DNA from: Burkholderiaceae bacterium
GTDB taxonomy: Bacteria > Pseudomonadota > Gammaproteobacteria > Burkholderiales > Burkholderiaceae_C
DNA length: 5,253 nucleotides
Direction: 5' to 3'
Assembly: GCA_017999135.1 (NCBI GenBank)
Contig: JAGOBT010000274.1
Coordinates: 1 to 5,253 of the forward strand
Below the pieces are notes generated by a model. It searched no databases. It saw nothing but the letters and a program-made list of their open reading frames with translations, and was not told where the DNA came from. The translations under genes were made by a program, and so were the position numbers. Shown piece after piece: positions 1 to 5,253 of this stretch (its first letter is position 1; every line of letters begins with the position of its first letter).

Positions 1-95
1 CGGCCGGCGCCCACCAGGCGGTAGCGGATGCGCTCGCTGGCCGACAGGCGCGCCAGTTCTTCTTCTCTGCGAAAGATGGGGTCGTGGTCCGGCAT
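1..95 (-). CDS. Partial minus-strand gene, N-terminus only, unidentified protein
   Basis: Reading leftward from an ATG at 95-93 gives 31 codons without a stop, running off the left edge. The peptide begins MPDHDPIFRREEELARL and continues SASERIRYRLVGAG. It is strongly charged, with a Glu/Arg-rich probable helix, and turns hydrophobic just where the window ends. I do not recognise the protein. The ending (a basic segment followed by LVGAG) resembles the cytoplasmic lead-in to a first membrane helix, as in SPOR/DedD-type proteins, but this is only a resemblance. The start is the first ATG in the frame. A GGAG lies about 15 nt upstream of it, farther than ideal. The frame stays open for some codons above the ATG but offers no better ATG or GTG. 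Codon use matches the neighbours. It is transcribed divergently from rsmB. That this is a real gene is an inference from the codon pattern, the start and the divergent layout. Confidence 0.5.
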   Translation of the reverse strand, partial: MPDHDPIFRREEELARLSASERIRYRLVGAG

Positions 96-175
96 GGGCG
101 GTTGTGGTGTCTCCAGGGCCTGCCATTGTGCGGGTTGCGCGAGGGCTGCGCCGGGCCGGGGGATAGACTGACCTG
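96..175. promoter_or_regulatory. Divergent spacer, presumed promoter region for rsmB operon and the leftward gene
   Basis: These 80 bases separate the leftward start at 95 from the rsmB start at 176, so any nearby promoters for the two divergent transcripts should lie here or extend into the flanking genes. I found no convincing pair of -35 and -10 hexamers. TTGCGC at 135-140 and TAGACT at 164-169 are the closest, but their 23-nt spacing is too wide and the second sits too near the start codon. A run of G at about 157-162 is the only purine-rich patch before rsmB. The promoter role is inferred from position alone. Confidence 0.35.
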
Positions 176-1540
176 ATGCATGCACCCGCCACCTCGCCAC
201 CCCTGCACCGCCTGCTGGGGCCGGTGGCCGATGCGGTGGCCGGCGTGCGCGCCGGCCGCTCGCTCAACGACCTGCTGGCTGCCACGCCGCCCGACCTGCG
301 CGCCGGCACCCAGGCGCTGAGCTTCACCGTGCTGCGCGCGCTGGGCGGCGCCCTCACCGTGCGGGCGCTGCTGGCGCCCAAGGCGCCGCCGCCGGCGGTC
401 GATGGCCTGCTGCTGAGCGCTCTGGCCCTGCTGTGGCCCGCCGGCAGCCCGCCGCCGTATGCCGCCCACACCCTGGTCGACCAGGCCGTGACGGCCGCCC
501 GCCAGCGCGTGCCGGCGGCGGCCAAGTTCATCAACGCGGTGCTGCGCCGCTTCCTGCGCGAGCAGGACGCGCTGGTGGCCCAGGCGCTGCAGCAGCCGCA
601 GGCCCGCCACCAGCACCCGGCCTGGTGGATCGACCAGTTGCAGCAGGACTGGCCGACCCAGGCGGGCGCGCTGATGGCCGCGGCCAACCAGGCGCCGCCG
701 ATGGTGCTGCGGGTCAACGCCCGCCGCAGCACGGCGGCCCATTACCTGGCGCGTCTGGCCGCAGCCGGCCTGTCGGCCCAGCCGGCGGCCGACCCCGCCT
801 TCGGCGGCCTGGCCCTGGTGCTGGACCAGCCCTGCCCGGTGCACCTGCTGCCCGGCTTTGCCGATGGCGACGTGTCGGTGCAAGACCTGTCGGCCCAGCG
901 TGCCGGCCCGCTGCTGTTGGGTGGCGCCGGCCCCGACCTGCTGCCGCCGCTGGCGGCCGGCGCCCGCGTGCTGGACGCCTGCGCCGCCCCTGGCGGCAAG
1001 ACCGCGCAACTGCTGGAGCGGGCCGACCTCGACCTGCTGGCGCTGGACGCCGACCCCGCCCGGCTGCAGCGGGTGCAGCAGACGCTGGACCGCCTGCGCC
1101 TGCCCGCGGCGGGCAGCACCGTGCGCTTGCAGGCTGCCGACGCCCGCGACGTGCCCGCCTGGTGGGACGGCCGCCCGTTCGACGCCATCCTGCTGGATGC
1201 GCCCTGCACCGCATCGGGCATCGTGCGCCGCCACCCCGACGTGCGCTGGCTGCGCCGCCCGGCCGACGTGGCCGCGCTGGCCGCCACCCAGCGCCAGCTG
1301 CTGGACGCGCTGTGGCCGCTGGTGGCACCGGGCGGGCGGCTGCTGTACGCCACCTGCTCGCTGTTCCGTGCCGAGGGCATGCACCAGATCGATGCTTTTT
1401 TGCAACGCCATGCCGCGCAGCAACCCCGGCTGGCGGCGGCCTCGCCCGGCCATCTGCCGGGCGTGCCGGACAATCCCGCCAGCCCCGCCGCCGGCCCTGC
1501 CGGTGACGGCTTCTTCTATGCACTGATCCACCAACCCTGA
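176..1540 (+). CDS. rsmB: 16S rRNA (cytosine(967)-C(5))-methyltransferase RsmB
   Basis: RsmB uses S-adenosylmethionine to methylate carbon 5 of C967 in 16S rRNA during small-subunit assembly in the cytoplasm. At 454 residues it is slightly longer than the E. coli protein (429). Residues 1-140 form the NusB-like RNA-binding domain, including the typical KFINAVLRRFLRE segment. The Rossmann methyltransferase domain follows: SAM-binding motif VLDACAAPGGKT at 265-276, acidic residues D291/D293 after the second strand, motif IV LDAPCTASGIVRRHPDVRW with D341 and C344, and YATCSLF with C394. In this family the Cys of the TCS motif is the nucleophile and the Cys of the PC motif helps release the product; both are present, so the enzyme looks active. 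The ATG at 176 is preceded by an in-frame TAG at 164-166 and is the first ATG in the frame; the ribosome site is weak. The gene heads the tightly spaced run and ends 12 nt before the DUF4390 start. Confidence 0.96.
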   Translation: MHAPATSPPLHRLLGPVADAVAGVRAGRSLNDLLAATPPDLRAGTQALSFTVLRALGGALTVRALLAPKAPPPAVDGLLLSALALLWPAGSPPPYAAHTLVDQAVTAARQRVPAAAKFINAVLRRFLREQDALVAQALQQPQARHQHPAWWIDQLQQDWPTQAGALMAAANQAPPMVLRVNARRSTAAHYLARLAAAGLSAQPAADPAFGGLALVLDQPCPVHLLPGFADGDVSVQDLSAQRAGPLLLGGAGPDLLPPLAAGARVLDACAAPGGKTAQLLERADLDLLALDADPARLQRVQQTLDRLRLPAAGSTVRLQAADARDVPAWWDGRPFDAILLDAPCTASGIVRRHPDVRWLRRPADVAALAATQRQLLDALWPLVAPGGRLLYATCSLFRAEGMHQIDAFLQRHAAQQPRLAAASPGHLPGVPDNPASPAAGPAGDGFFYALIHQP

Positions 1541-1552
1541 GCCCGTGCGCCG

Positions 1553-2167
1553 ATGCGCTGCCAGTGTCTGCACCACCTGCTGCCACGCGCAACCCCCCGT
1601 CCCGGCACGGTTGCGCGCATCGCCCTGGTGCGCTGGTGGCTGGTGCTGGGCCTGGGCATCGGCCTGCTGCTGTTGCAGCCGCTGCGGGTGCAGGCCCAGG
1701 CCGTGGAGCTGAAGCAGCTGCAGCTGCAGCGCCGCGATGGCGACCTGACACTGGAATTCAGCGCCCGCCTCACCCTGGGCCCGGCGATCGAAGACGCGCT
1801 GCAGCGCGGTGTGCCGCTGTACTTCAATGCCCGCGCCACCGTCTACCGTGACCGCTGGTACTGGCGCGACGAGCGCATCGCCCGCGTCAGCCGCACCTGG
1901 CGCCTGGCCTACCAGCCGCTCACCGCCAGCTGGCGGCTGAGCCTGGGTGGCCTGTCGCAGGGCTACGGCAGCCTGTCCGAGGCCATGGCGCCGCTGTCGC
2001 AGATCAGCGGCTGGCGCCTGGTCGAGCTGGACAAGCTCGACCCCGGCAGCCGCCACAACGTGGAGTTCAGCTTCTTCCTCGACAACAGCCAGCTGCCGCA
2101 GCCGATGCAGATCGACCTGGGCGGTGACTGGAAACTGGGCATCGAGCGCAACCTGAGGGTCGAGTGA
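1553..2167 (+). CDS. DUF4390 family exported protein
   Basis: This 204-residue protein is recognised as DUF4390, a family of unknown function often encoded between rsmB and ntrY in beta-proteobacteria. Arg-containing residues 22-27 precede a hydrophobic stretch at about 28-44, then VQAQA and a plausible signal peptidase I site after A50, so the mature protein probably starts at V51 and is periplasmic or membrane-anchored. The mature part is predicted mostly beta strand, with the family-like patches GVPLYF (86-91), the aromatic YRDRWYW (98-104), RTWRLAYQPLT (114-124) and RHNVEFSFFLDNSQLP (167-182). No catalytic motif, Cys pair or lipobox is visible. The assigned ATG has no clear Shine-Dalgarno and gives a long n-region; GTG at 1628 (residue 26) is a possible later start, so the true start is uncertain. 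The stop overlaps the ntrY start by 4 nt. A role with the NtrY sensor is a context inference only. Confidence 0.88.
   Translation: MRCQCLHHLLPRATPRPGTVARIALVRWWLVLGLGIGLLLLQPLRVQAQAVELKQLQLQRRDGDLTLEFSARLTLGPAIEDALQRGVPLYFNARATVYRDRWYWRDERIARVSRTWRLAYQPLTASWRLSLGGLSQGYGSLSEAMAPLSQISGWRLVELDKLDPGSRHNVEFSFFLDNSQLPQPMQIDLGGDWKLGIERNLRVE
2155..2159 (+). promoter_or_regulatory. Ribosome binding site supporting the GTG start of ntrY
   Basis: GAGGG lies inside the last codons of the DUF4390 gene, 4 nt before the GTG at 2164. The spacing is short but usable. It supports the non-ATG start, as does the first membrane helix beginning within a few residues of it. The GTGA overlap suggests translation of ntrY is coupled to that of the upstream gene. 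Confidence 0.5.
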
Positions 2168-4584
2168 CCAAATCCGCGCGCTGGGCGCTGGGCGTGTCGG
2201 CGCTGGCCGTGCTGGGCGCCGCGCTGGTGCTGGCCTTCGTGCTGAGCCTGTCGACCAGCGGCTGGCTGGCCGAGCGGCACTTCATCTGGCTGTTCTGGGT
2301 GAACGTGGCGGTGGCCGGGTTGCTGCTGCTGGTGATCGGCCTGGGCGCGCTGCGGCTGGCCACGCGGCTCAAGCGCGGCAAGTTCGGCAGCCGGCTGCTG
2401 GCCAAGCTGGCCGGCGTGTTTGCGCTGGTGGGCGTGGTGCCGGGGCTGCTGATCTACGGCGTGTCGTACCAGTTCGTCACCCGCAGCATCGACACCTGGT
2501 TCGACGTGCAGGTGGCGCAGGCGCTGGACGCCGGCCTGTCGCTGGGCCGCAGCACGCTGGACGCGGCCGTGGCCGACCTGAGCAACCAGGCCCGCACCGC
2601 TGCCGAGCGCCTGGCCGACGCCCGCCAGCTGGACATGCGCCTGCCCGAAGGCAAGCAGCCCATCGGCCCGCTGGCGCTGGAGCGCACCCGCCAGCAGTTG
2701 GGGGTGCGTGATGCGGTGCTGCTGGGCGCCAATGGCCAGGTGCTGGCCAGCGCCGGCGGCAGCAATGCGGCCCTGGTGCCCGAGCGGCCCGCCGCCGCAC
2801 TGCTGCGCCAGGCCCGGCTGCAGCGCAGCGTGGGCGTGCTCGAAGGCCTGGACGACGAACCCCAGGCCGGTGCCCCGCCCAGCGCCCGCGTGCGTGCCGT
2901 GGCCCTGGTGCCCAACACCGACATCAACCTGGCGGCCGCGAACGAAGAGCGCTTCCTGATGCTGGTGCAGCCGCTGCCCGACGCGCTGGTGGCCAACGCG
3001 CTGGCGGTGCAGGCGGCCTACCGCGAATACCAGCAACGCGCCCTGGCGCGCGACGGCCTGCGCCGCATGGTGGTGGGCACGCTCACCTTGTCACTGGTGC
3101 TGTCGGTGTTCGGTGCGCTGCTGCTGGCGGTCAGCCTGGGCAACCAGATCATCCGCCCGCTGCTGCTGGTGGCCGACGGCGTGCGCCAGGTGGCCGAGGG
3201 CGACCTGACGGCCAAGCCGGTCTTCGCCAGCCGCGACGAACTGGGCGGCCTGACCCGCAGCTTTGCGCAGATGACCGAGCAGCTGTCGGATGCGCGCGCC
3301 CAGGTGCAGCGCGGCGTGGCCCAGCTCGAAGGCGCGCGCACCCGGCTGCAGACCATCCTGGACAGCCTGTCGGCCGGCGTGATCGTGTTCGACAAGCAGG
3401 GCGCCATCGACACCGTCAACCCGGGCGCCACCCGCATCCTGCGCCAGCCGCTCAGTGCCTACCGCGGGCGCCCGCTGGCCGAGGTGCCGGGCCTGGCCGA
3501 CTTCTCGGCCGCGGTGTGGCAACGCAGCGAGCTGCACCGCACCAGCCCTGAGGATGGCGAGCGTGACCACTGGCAGGACGCCTTCGAGCTGCAGCTGGGG
3601 GCTGGCCATGGCCTGGGCCAGGGCCCTGGCGGCGGCGAGACCCTGAACCTGCTGCTGCGCGGCGCCAGCCTGCCCGGTGATGCGCGGCTGCTGGTGTTCG
3701 ACGACATCACCGAAGTCGTCTCGGGCCAGCGCAGCGTGGCCTGGGCCGAGGTGGCACGCCGGCTGGCGCACGAGATCAAGAACCCGCTCACGCCGATCCA
3801 GCTGAGCGCCGAGCGGCTGGAACACAAGCTGGCCGCCAAGCTGGACGCCGAGGCCGACCGCGCGCTGCTCAGCCGCGGCGTGGCCACCATCGTGGCCCAG
3901 GTGCAGGCGATGAAGCAGCTGGTCGACGAGTTCCGCGACTATGCCCGCCTGCCGGCGGCGCAGCTGCATCCGCTGGACCTGAACGCCCTGGTGCTGGAGG
4001 TGCTGGGCCTGTATGCCGCGCCGCAGGAGCAGGGCCGCCTGCAGGCCCGGCTGGCCGATGCGCTGCCGCTGATCGACGGTGATGCCACCCAGCTGCGCCA
4101 GGTGATCCACAACCTGGTGCAGAACGCGCTGGACGCGGTGGAACAGCGCCCCGACGGACTGGTGCAGGTGATCACCGAGACGGCCCGCGCCGACACCGGT
4201 GAGCTGCGCGCCGTGCGCCTGCGTGTCAGCGACAATGGCGGCGGGTTTGGCGACAAGGTGCTCAAGCGCGCCTTCGAGCCCTACGTCACCACCAAGTCCA
4301 AGGGCACAGGGCTGGGCCTGGCGGTGGTCAAGAAGATCGCCGACGAGCACGGTGCCCGGGTGCGCATCGTCAACCGCCGGTCCGACCCACCCGCGGTGGG
4401 TGCCGACGGCACGCCGCAGGAGGGCGCGGTGATCGGTGCACAGGTTTCGTTATCATTTTCACGCTTCGCACCGGTCCAGCCCCAGGCCGCCGGTGCCCAG
4501 GCGCTCCATGCCCCCGACATGCCGGCAACCGCCAGCCCCCCGAACCCCGCTCCTGCAACGGCCCCTGGTGCCGCACAGGGGTAG
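2164..4584 (+). CDS. ntrY: NtrY-type membrane sensor histidine kinase
   Basis: This 806-residue inner-membrane kinase presumably phosphorylates the NtrX-type regulator encoded next. Three N-terminal hydrophobic helices (about 5-30, 40-65, 78-104) precede a periplasmic region (about 105-300) and a fourth helix (about 303-325). HAMP follows (about 328-380, with IIRP and EGDL), then PAS (about 393-517, from LQTILDSLSAGVIVFD to LLVFDDITE). The kinase core is complete: H-box HEIKNPLTPIQLS with phospho-acceptor H536, family segment DEFRDYARLP (588-597), N-box HNLVQNALDAVE (649-660), G1 DNGGGF (690-695), F-box FEPYVTTK (704-711) and G2 KGTGLGLAVVKK (713-724). The TPIQLS H-box is of the NtrB/NtrY type. 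After the ATPase domain a Pro/Ala-rich tail of about 40 residues (766-806) has no recognisable fold. The start is GTG, overlapping the upstream stop by 4 nt. The signal sensed cannot be read from the sequence. Family members affect nitrogen metabolism in alpha-proteobacteria and respiratory genes in Neisseria. Confidence 0.93.
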   Translation: MTKSARWALGVSALAVLGAALVLAFVLSLSTSGWLAERHFIWLFWVNVAVAGLLLLVIGLGALRLATRLKRGKFGSRLLAKLAGVFALVGVVPGLLIYGVSYQFVTRSIDTWFDVQVAQALDAGLSLGRSTLDAAVADLSNQARTAAERLADARQLDMRLPEGKQPIGPLALERTRQQLGVRDAVLLGANGQVLASAGGSNAALVPERPAAALLRQARLQRSVGVLEGLDDEPQAGAPPSARVRAVALVPNTDINLAAANEERFLMLVQPLPDALVANALAVQAAYREYQQRALARDGLRRMVVGTLTLSLVLSVFGALLLAVSLGNQIIRPLLLVADGVRQVAEGDLTAKPVFASRDELGGLTRSFAQMTEQLSDARAQVQRGVAQLEGARTRLQTILDSLSAGVIVFDKQGAIDTVNPGATRILRQPLSAYRGRPLAEVPGLADFSAAVWQRSELHRTSPEDGERDHWQDAFELQLGAGHGLGQGPGGGETLNLLLRGASLPGDARLLVFDDITEVVSGQRSVAWAEVARRLAHEIKNPLTPIQLSAERLEHKLAAKLDAEADRALLSRGVATIVAQVQAMKQLVDEFRDYARLPAAQLHPLDLNALVLEVLGLYAAPQEQGRLQARLADALPLIDGDATQLRQVIHNLVQNALDAVEQRPDGLVQVITETARADTGELRAVRLRVSDNGGGFGDKVLKRAFEPYVTTKSKGTGLGLAVVKKIADEHGARVRIVNRRSDPPAVGADGTPQEGAVIGAQVSLSFSRFAPVQPQAAGAQALHAPDMPATASPPNPAPATAPGAAQG
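4429..4456 (+). promoter_or_regulatory. Candidate internal promoter for ntrX within ntrY
   Basis: GTGATC (4429-4434) and TATCAT (4451-4456) are separated by 16 nt and match the sigma-70 -35 and -10 consensus at 3 and 5 of 6 positions. The -10 element lies in the most AT-rich patch of the window (about 4444-4464), inside the 3' end of ntrY and about 130 nt before the ntrX start. A weak -35 and a single match make this tentative; the patch also encodes the conserved-looking VSLSFSRF strand of the kinase. Confidence 0.2.
4577..4581 (+). promoter_or_regulatory. Possible ribosome binding site for ntrX
   Basis: AGGGG overlaps the last codons of ntrY and lies 12 nt before the ATG at 4594, slightly farther than optimal. 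No better purine run lies closer. The position would let ribosomes finishing ntrY pass on to ntrX across the 9-nt gap. Confidence 0.35.
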
Positions 4585-4593
4585 TGAGCACGC

Positions 4594-5253
4594 ATGGCCA
4601 CGATCCTTGTAGTTGACGATGAACTGGGCATCCGCGGCCTGCTGTCGGAAATCCTGTCCGACGAAGGCCACACGGTGGACCTGGCCGAGAACGCCGCCGA
4701 GGCGCGCGCCGCCCGCGAGCGCCTGAAGCCCGACCTGGTGCTGCTCGACATCTGGATGCCCGATGTCGACGGCATCTCGCTGCTGAAGGAGTGGGGCGCG
4801 GCCGGGCTGCTGACCATGCCGGTCATCATGATGAGCGGCCACGGCACCATCGACACCGCGGTGGAAGCCACCAAGTACGGCGCCAGCGCCTTTCTCGAGA
4901 AGCCCATCACCCTGCAGAAGCTGCTGCGTGCGGTGGAGCAGGCCCTGGTGCGCCCGGCACCGCGGCTGGCGCCCATGCCAGCGGCCGGCGTGGCGGCCCT
5001 GGGCGGCGGCCTGGGGGTGCTGCGCAGCGATGCCGCGCCGTTCCCGGGGGACGCACTGCCTGCAGCCGCCGGATTGAACGGCGCCCTGGCAGGCGGTGCC
5101 CCTGCCGCACCGGTGCTGGCCCTGGGCCCGCAGCCCGAGCAGAGCTTTGACCTGGACCGCCCGCTGCGCGAGGCGCGTGACGCCTTCGAGAAGAGCTACT
5201 TCGAGTTCCACCTGGCCAAGGAGAACGGGTCGATGACCCGCGTCGCCGAGAAG
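4594..5253 (+). CDS. ntrX: NtrX-type response regulator, short form without AAA+ domain (3' end cut by window)
   Basis: The frame is open from ATG 4594 to the right edge, giving 220 codons with no stop. Residues 1-118 are a complete receiver domain: acidic pocket D8/D9, phospho-acceptor D52 in LVLLDIWMPD, switch residue S81 in MMSGHG, F100 and the conserved K103 in FLEKP. Residues about 120-183 are an Ala/Pro/Gly/Leu-rich linker. From about 184 (SFDLDRPLREARDAFEKSY) to the edge at RVAEK the sequence resembles the start of the Fis-type DNA-binding segment of NtrX/NtrC proteins; the remaining helix-turn-helix would lie outside. The sigma-54 AAA+ domain (about 240 residues with Walker A and GAFTGA) normally found between these parts is absent, so this regulator probably does not activate sigma-54 polymerase. 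Short forms of this kind are known to me from Burkholderiales, where they are annotated simply as response regulator or NtrX-like. It starts 9 nt after ntrY and is its probable partner. Confidence 0.9.
   Translation, partial: MATILVVDDELGIRGLLSEILSDEGHTVDLAENAAEARAARERLKPDLVLLDIWMPDVDGISLLKEWGAAGLLTMPVIMMSGHGTIDTAVEATKYGASAFLEKPITLQKLLRAVEQALVRPAPRLAPMPAAGVAALGGGLGVLRSDAAPFPGDALPAAAGLNGALAGGAPAAPVLALGPQPEQSFDLDRPLREARDAFEKSYFEFHLAKENGSMTRVAEK

Noticed and set aside
177..184. TGCATGCA palindrome at the rsmB start, with a second ATG at 180 in another frame
   Set aside because: An 8-bp palindrome is short enough to be chance, and the second ATG opens no supported coding frame. It does not alter the choice of 176 as start.
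714..1751. Minus-strand open frames of 345 and 243 codons, and plus-strand alternative frames of 357 and 222 codons, over rsmB
   Set aside because: All overlap the well-supported rsmB frame. Their products are low-complexity Arg/Ala/Pro/Gly or Ser/Arg/Cys-rich with no domain, which is typical of shadow frames in GC-rich DNA.
1963..3036. A 357-codon minus-strand open frame opposite the start of ntrY
   Set aside because: It is rich in Gln, His, Gly and Ala, has no domain or ribosome site, and is antisense to the kinase membrane and sensor regions.
3091..4350. A 419-codon open frame on the minus strand opposite ntrY
   Set aside because: It lies fully antisense to intact kinase motifs, is rich in His, Gln, Leu and Ala with no recognisable domain, and is the kind of open frame expected opposite a very GC-rich gene.
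4444..4466. A Fur-box-like sequence (minus strand reads GAAAATGATAACGAAA)
   Set aside because: Only about 11 of 19 positions match the Fur consensus, mainly in one half. It lies inside coding sequence with no iron-related gene nearby.
4281..5211. Minus-strand open frames of 231 and 250 codons opposite the ntrY/ntrX junction
   Set aside because: They cross two real genes on the opposite strand. The receiver-domain motifs on the plus strand are unambiguous and the antisense products have no recognisable features.
1..5253. Search for tRNA genes, CRISPR repeats, insertion sequence ends, origins and rho-independent terminators
   Set aside because: No cloverleaf, regular direct repeats, transposase motifs or GC stem followed by a T-run were found by eye; nearly all of the window is coding.

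Overview
The window is very GC-rich, with codon third positions almost all G or C. Its four readable plus-strand genes lie in a tight run: rsmB, a DUF4390 gene, an ntrY-type histidine kinase and an ntrX-type response regulator. This order is familiar from beta-proteobacteria. The short form of the regulator, together with the base composition, points to Burkholderiales (Comamonadaceae or the Rubrivivax/Leptothrix/Ideonella group). The order-level placement is fairly secure; the genus cannot be read from this sequence.

Layout. Positions 1-95 hold the first 31 codons of a minus-strand gene that runs off the left edge. Positions 96-175 are a short divergent spacer. Then come rsmB (176-1540), the DUF4390 gene (1553-2167), ntrY (2164-4584) and ntrX (4594 to the right edge, still open). 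The gaps between the plus-strand genes are 12 nt, a 4-nt overlap and 9 nt. No stretch over 300 bases lacks a gene. No RNA gene, mobile element, CRISPR array or strong terminator was seen.

How the genes fit together. RsmB methylates C967 of 16S rRNA. The DUF4390 protein looks exported and has no known activity. NtrY is a membrane kinase with four predicted membrane segments, a periplasmic region, HAMP, PAS and an intact catalytic core. NtrX has an intact receiver domain joined by an Ala/Pro/Gly-rich linker directly to what looks like a Fis-type DNA-binding segment, without the sigma-54 AAA+ ATPase of classical NtrX/NtrC. The packing suggests one operon, with DUF4390 and ntrY translationally coupled.

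This is mainly a conserved housekeeping and signalling locus, and I see no convincing new biological system. The points most worth a second look are the AAA+-less NtrX, an AT-rich rare-codon patch near the 3' end of ntrY that could hold an internal promoter for ntrX, the constant pairing of an uncharacterised exported protein with a sensor kinase, and the unidentified divergent gene at the left edge.
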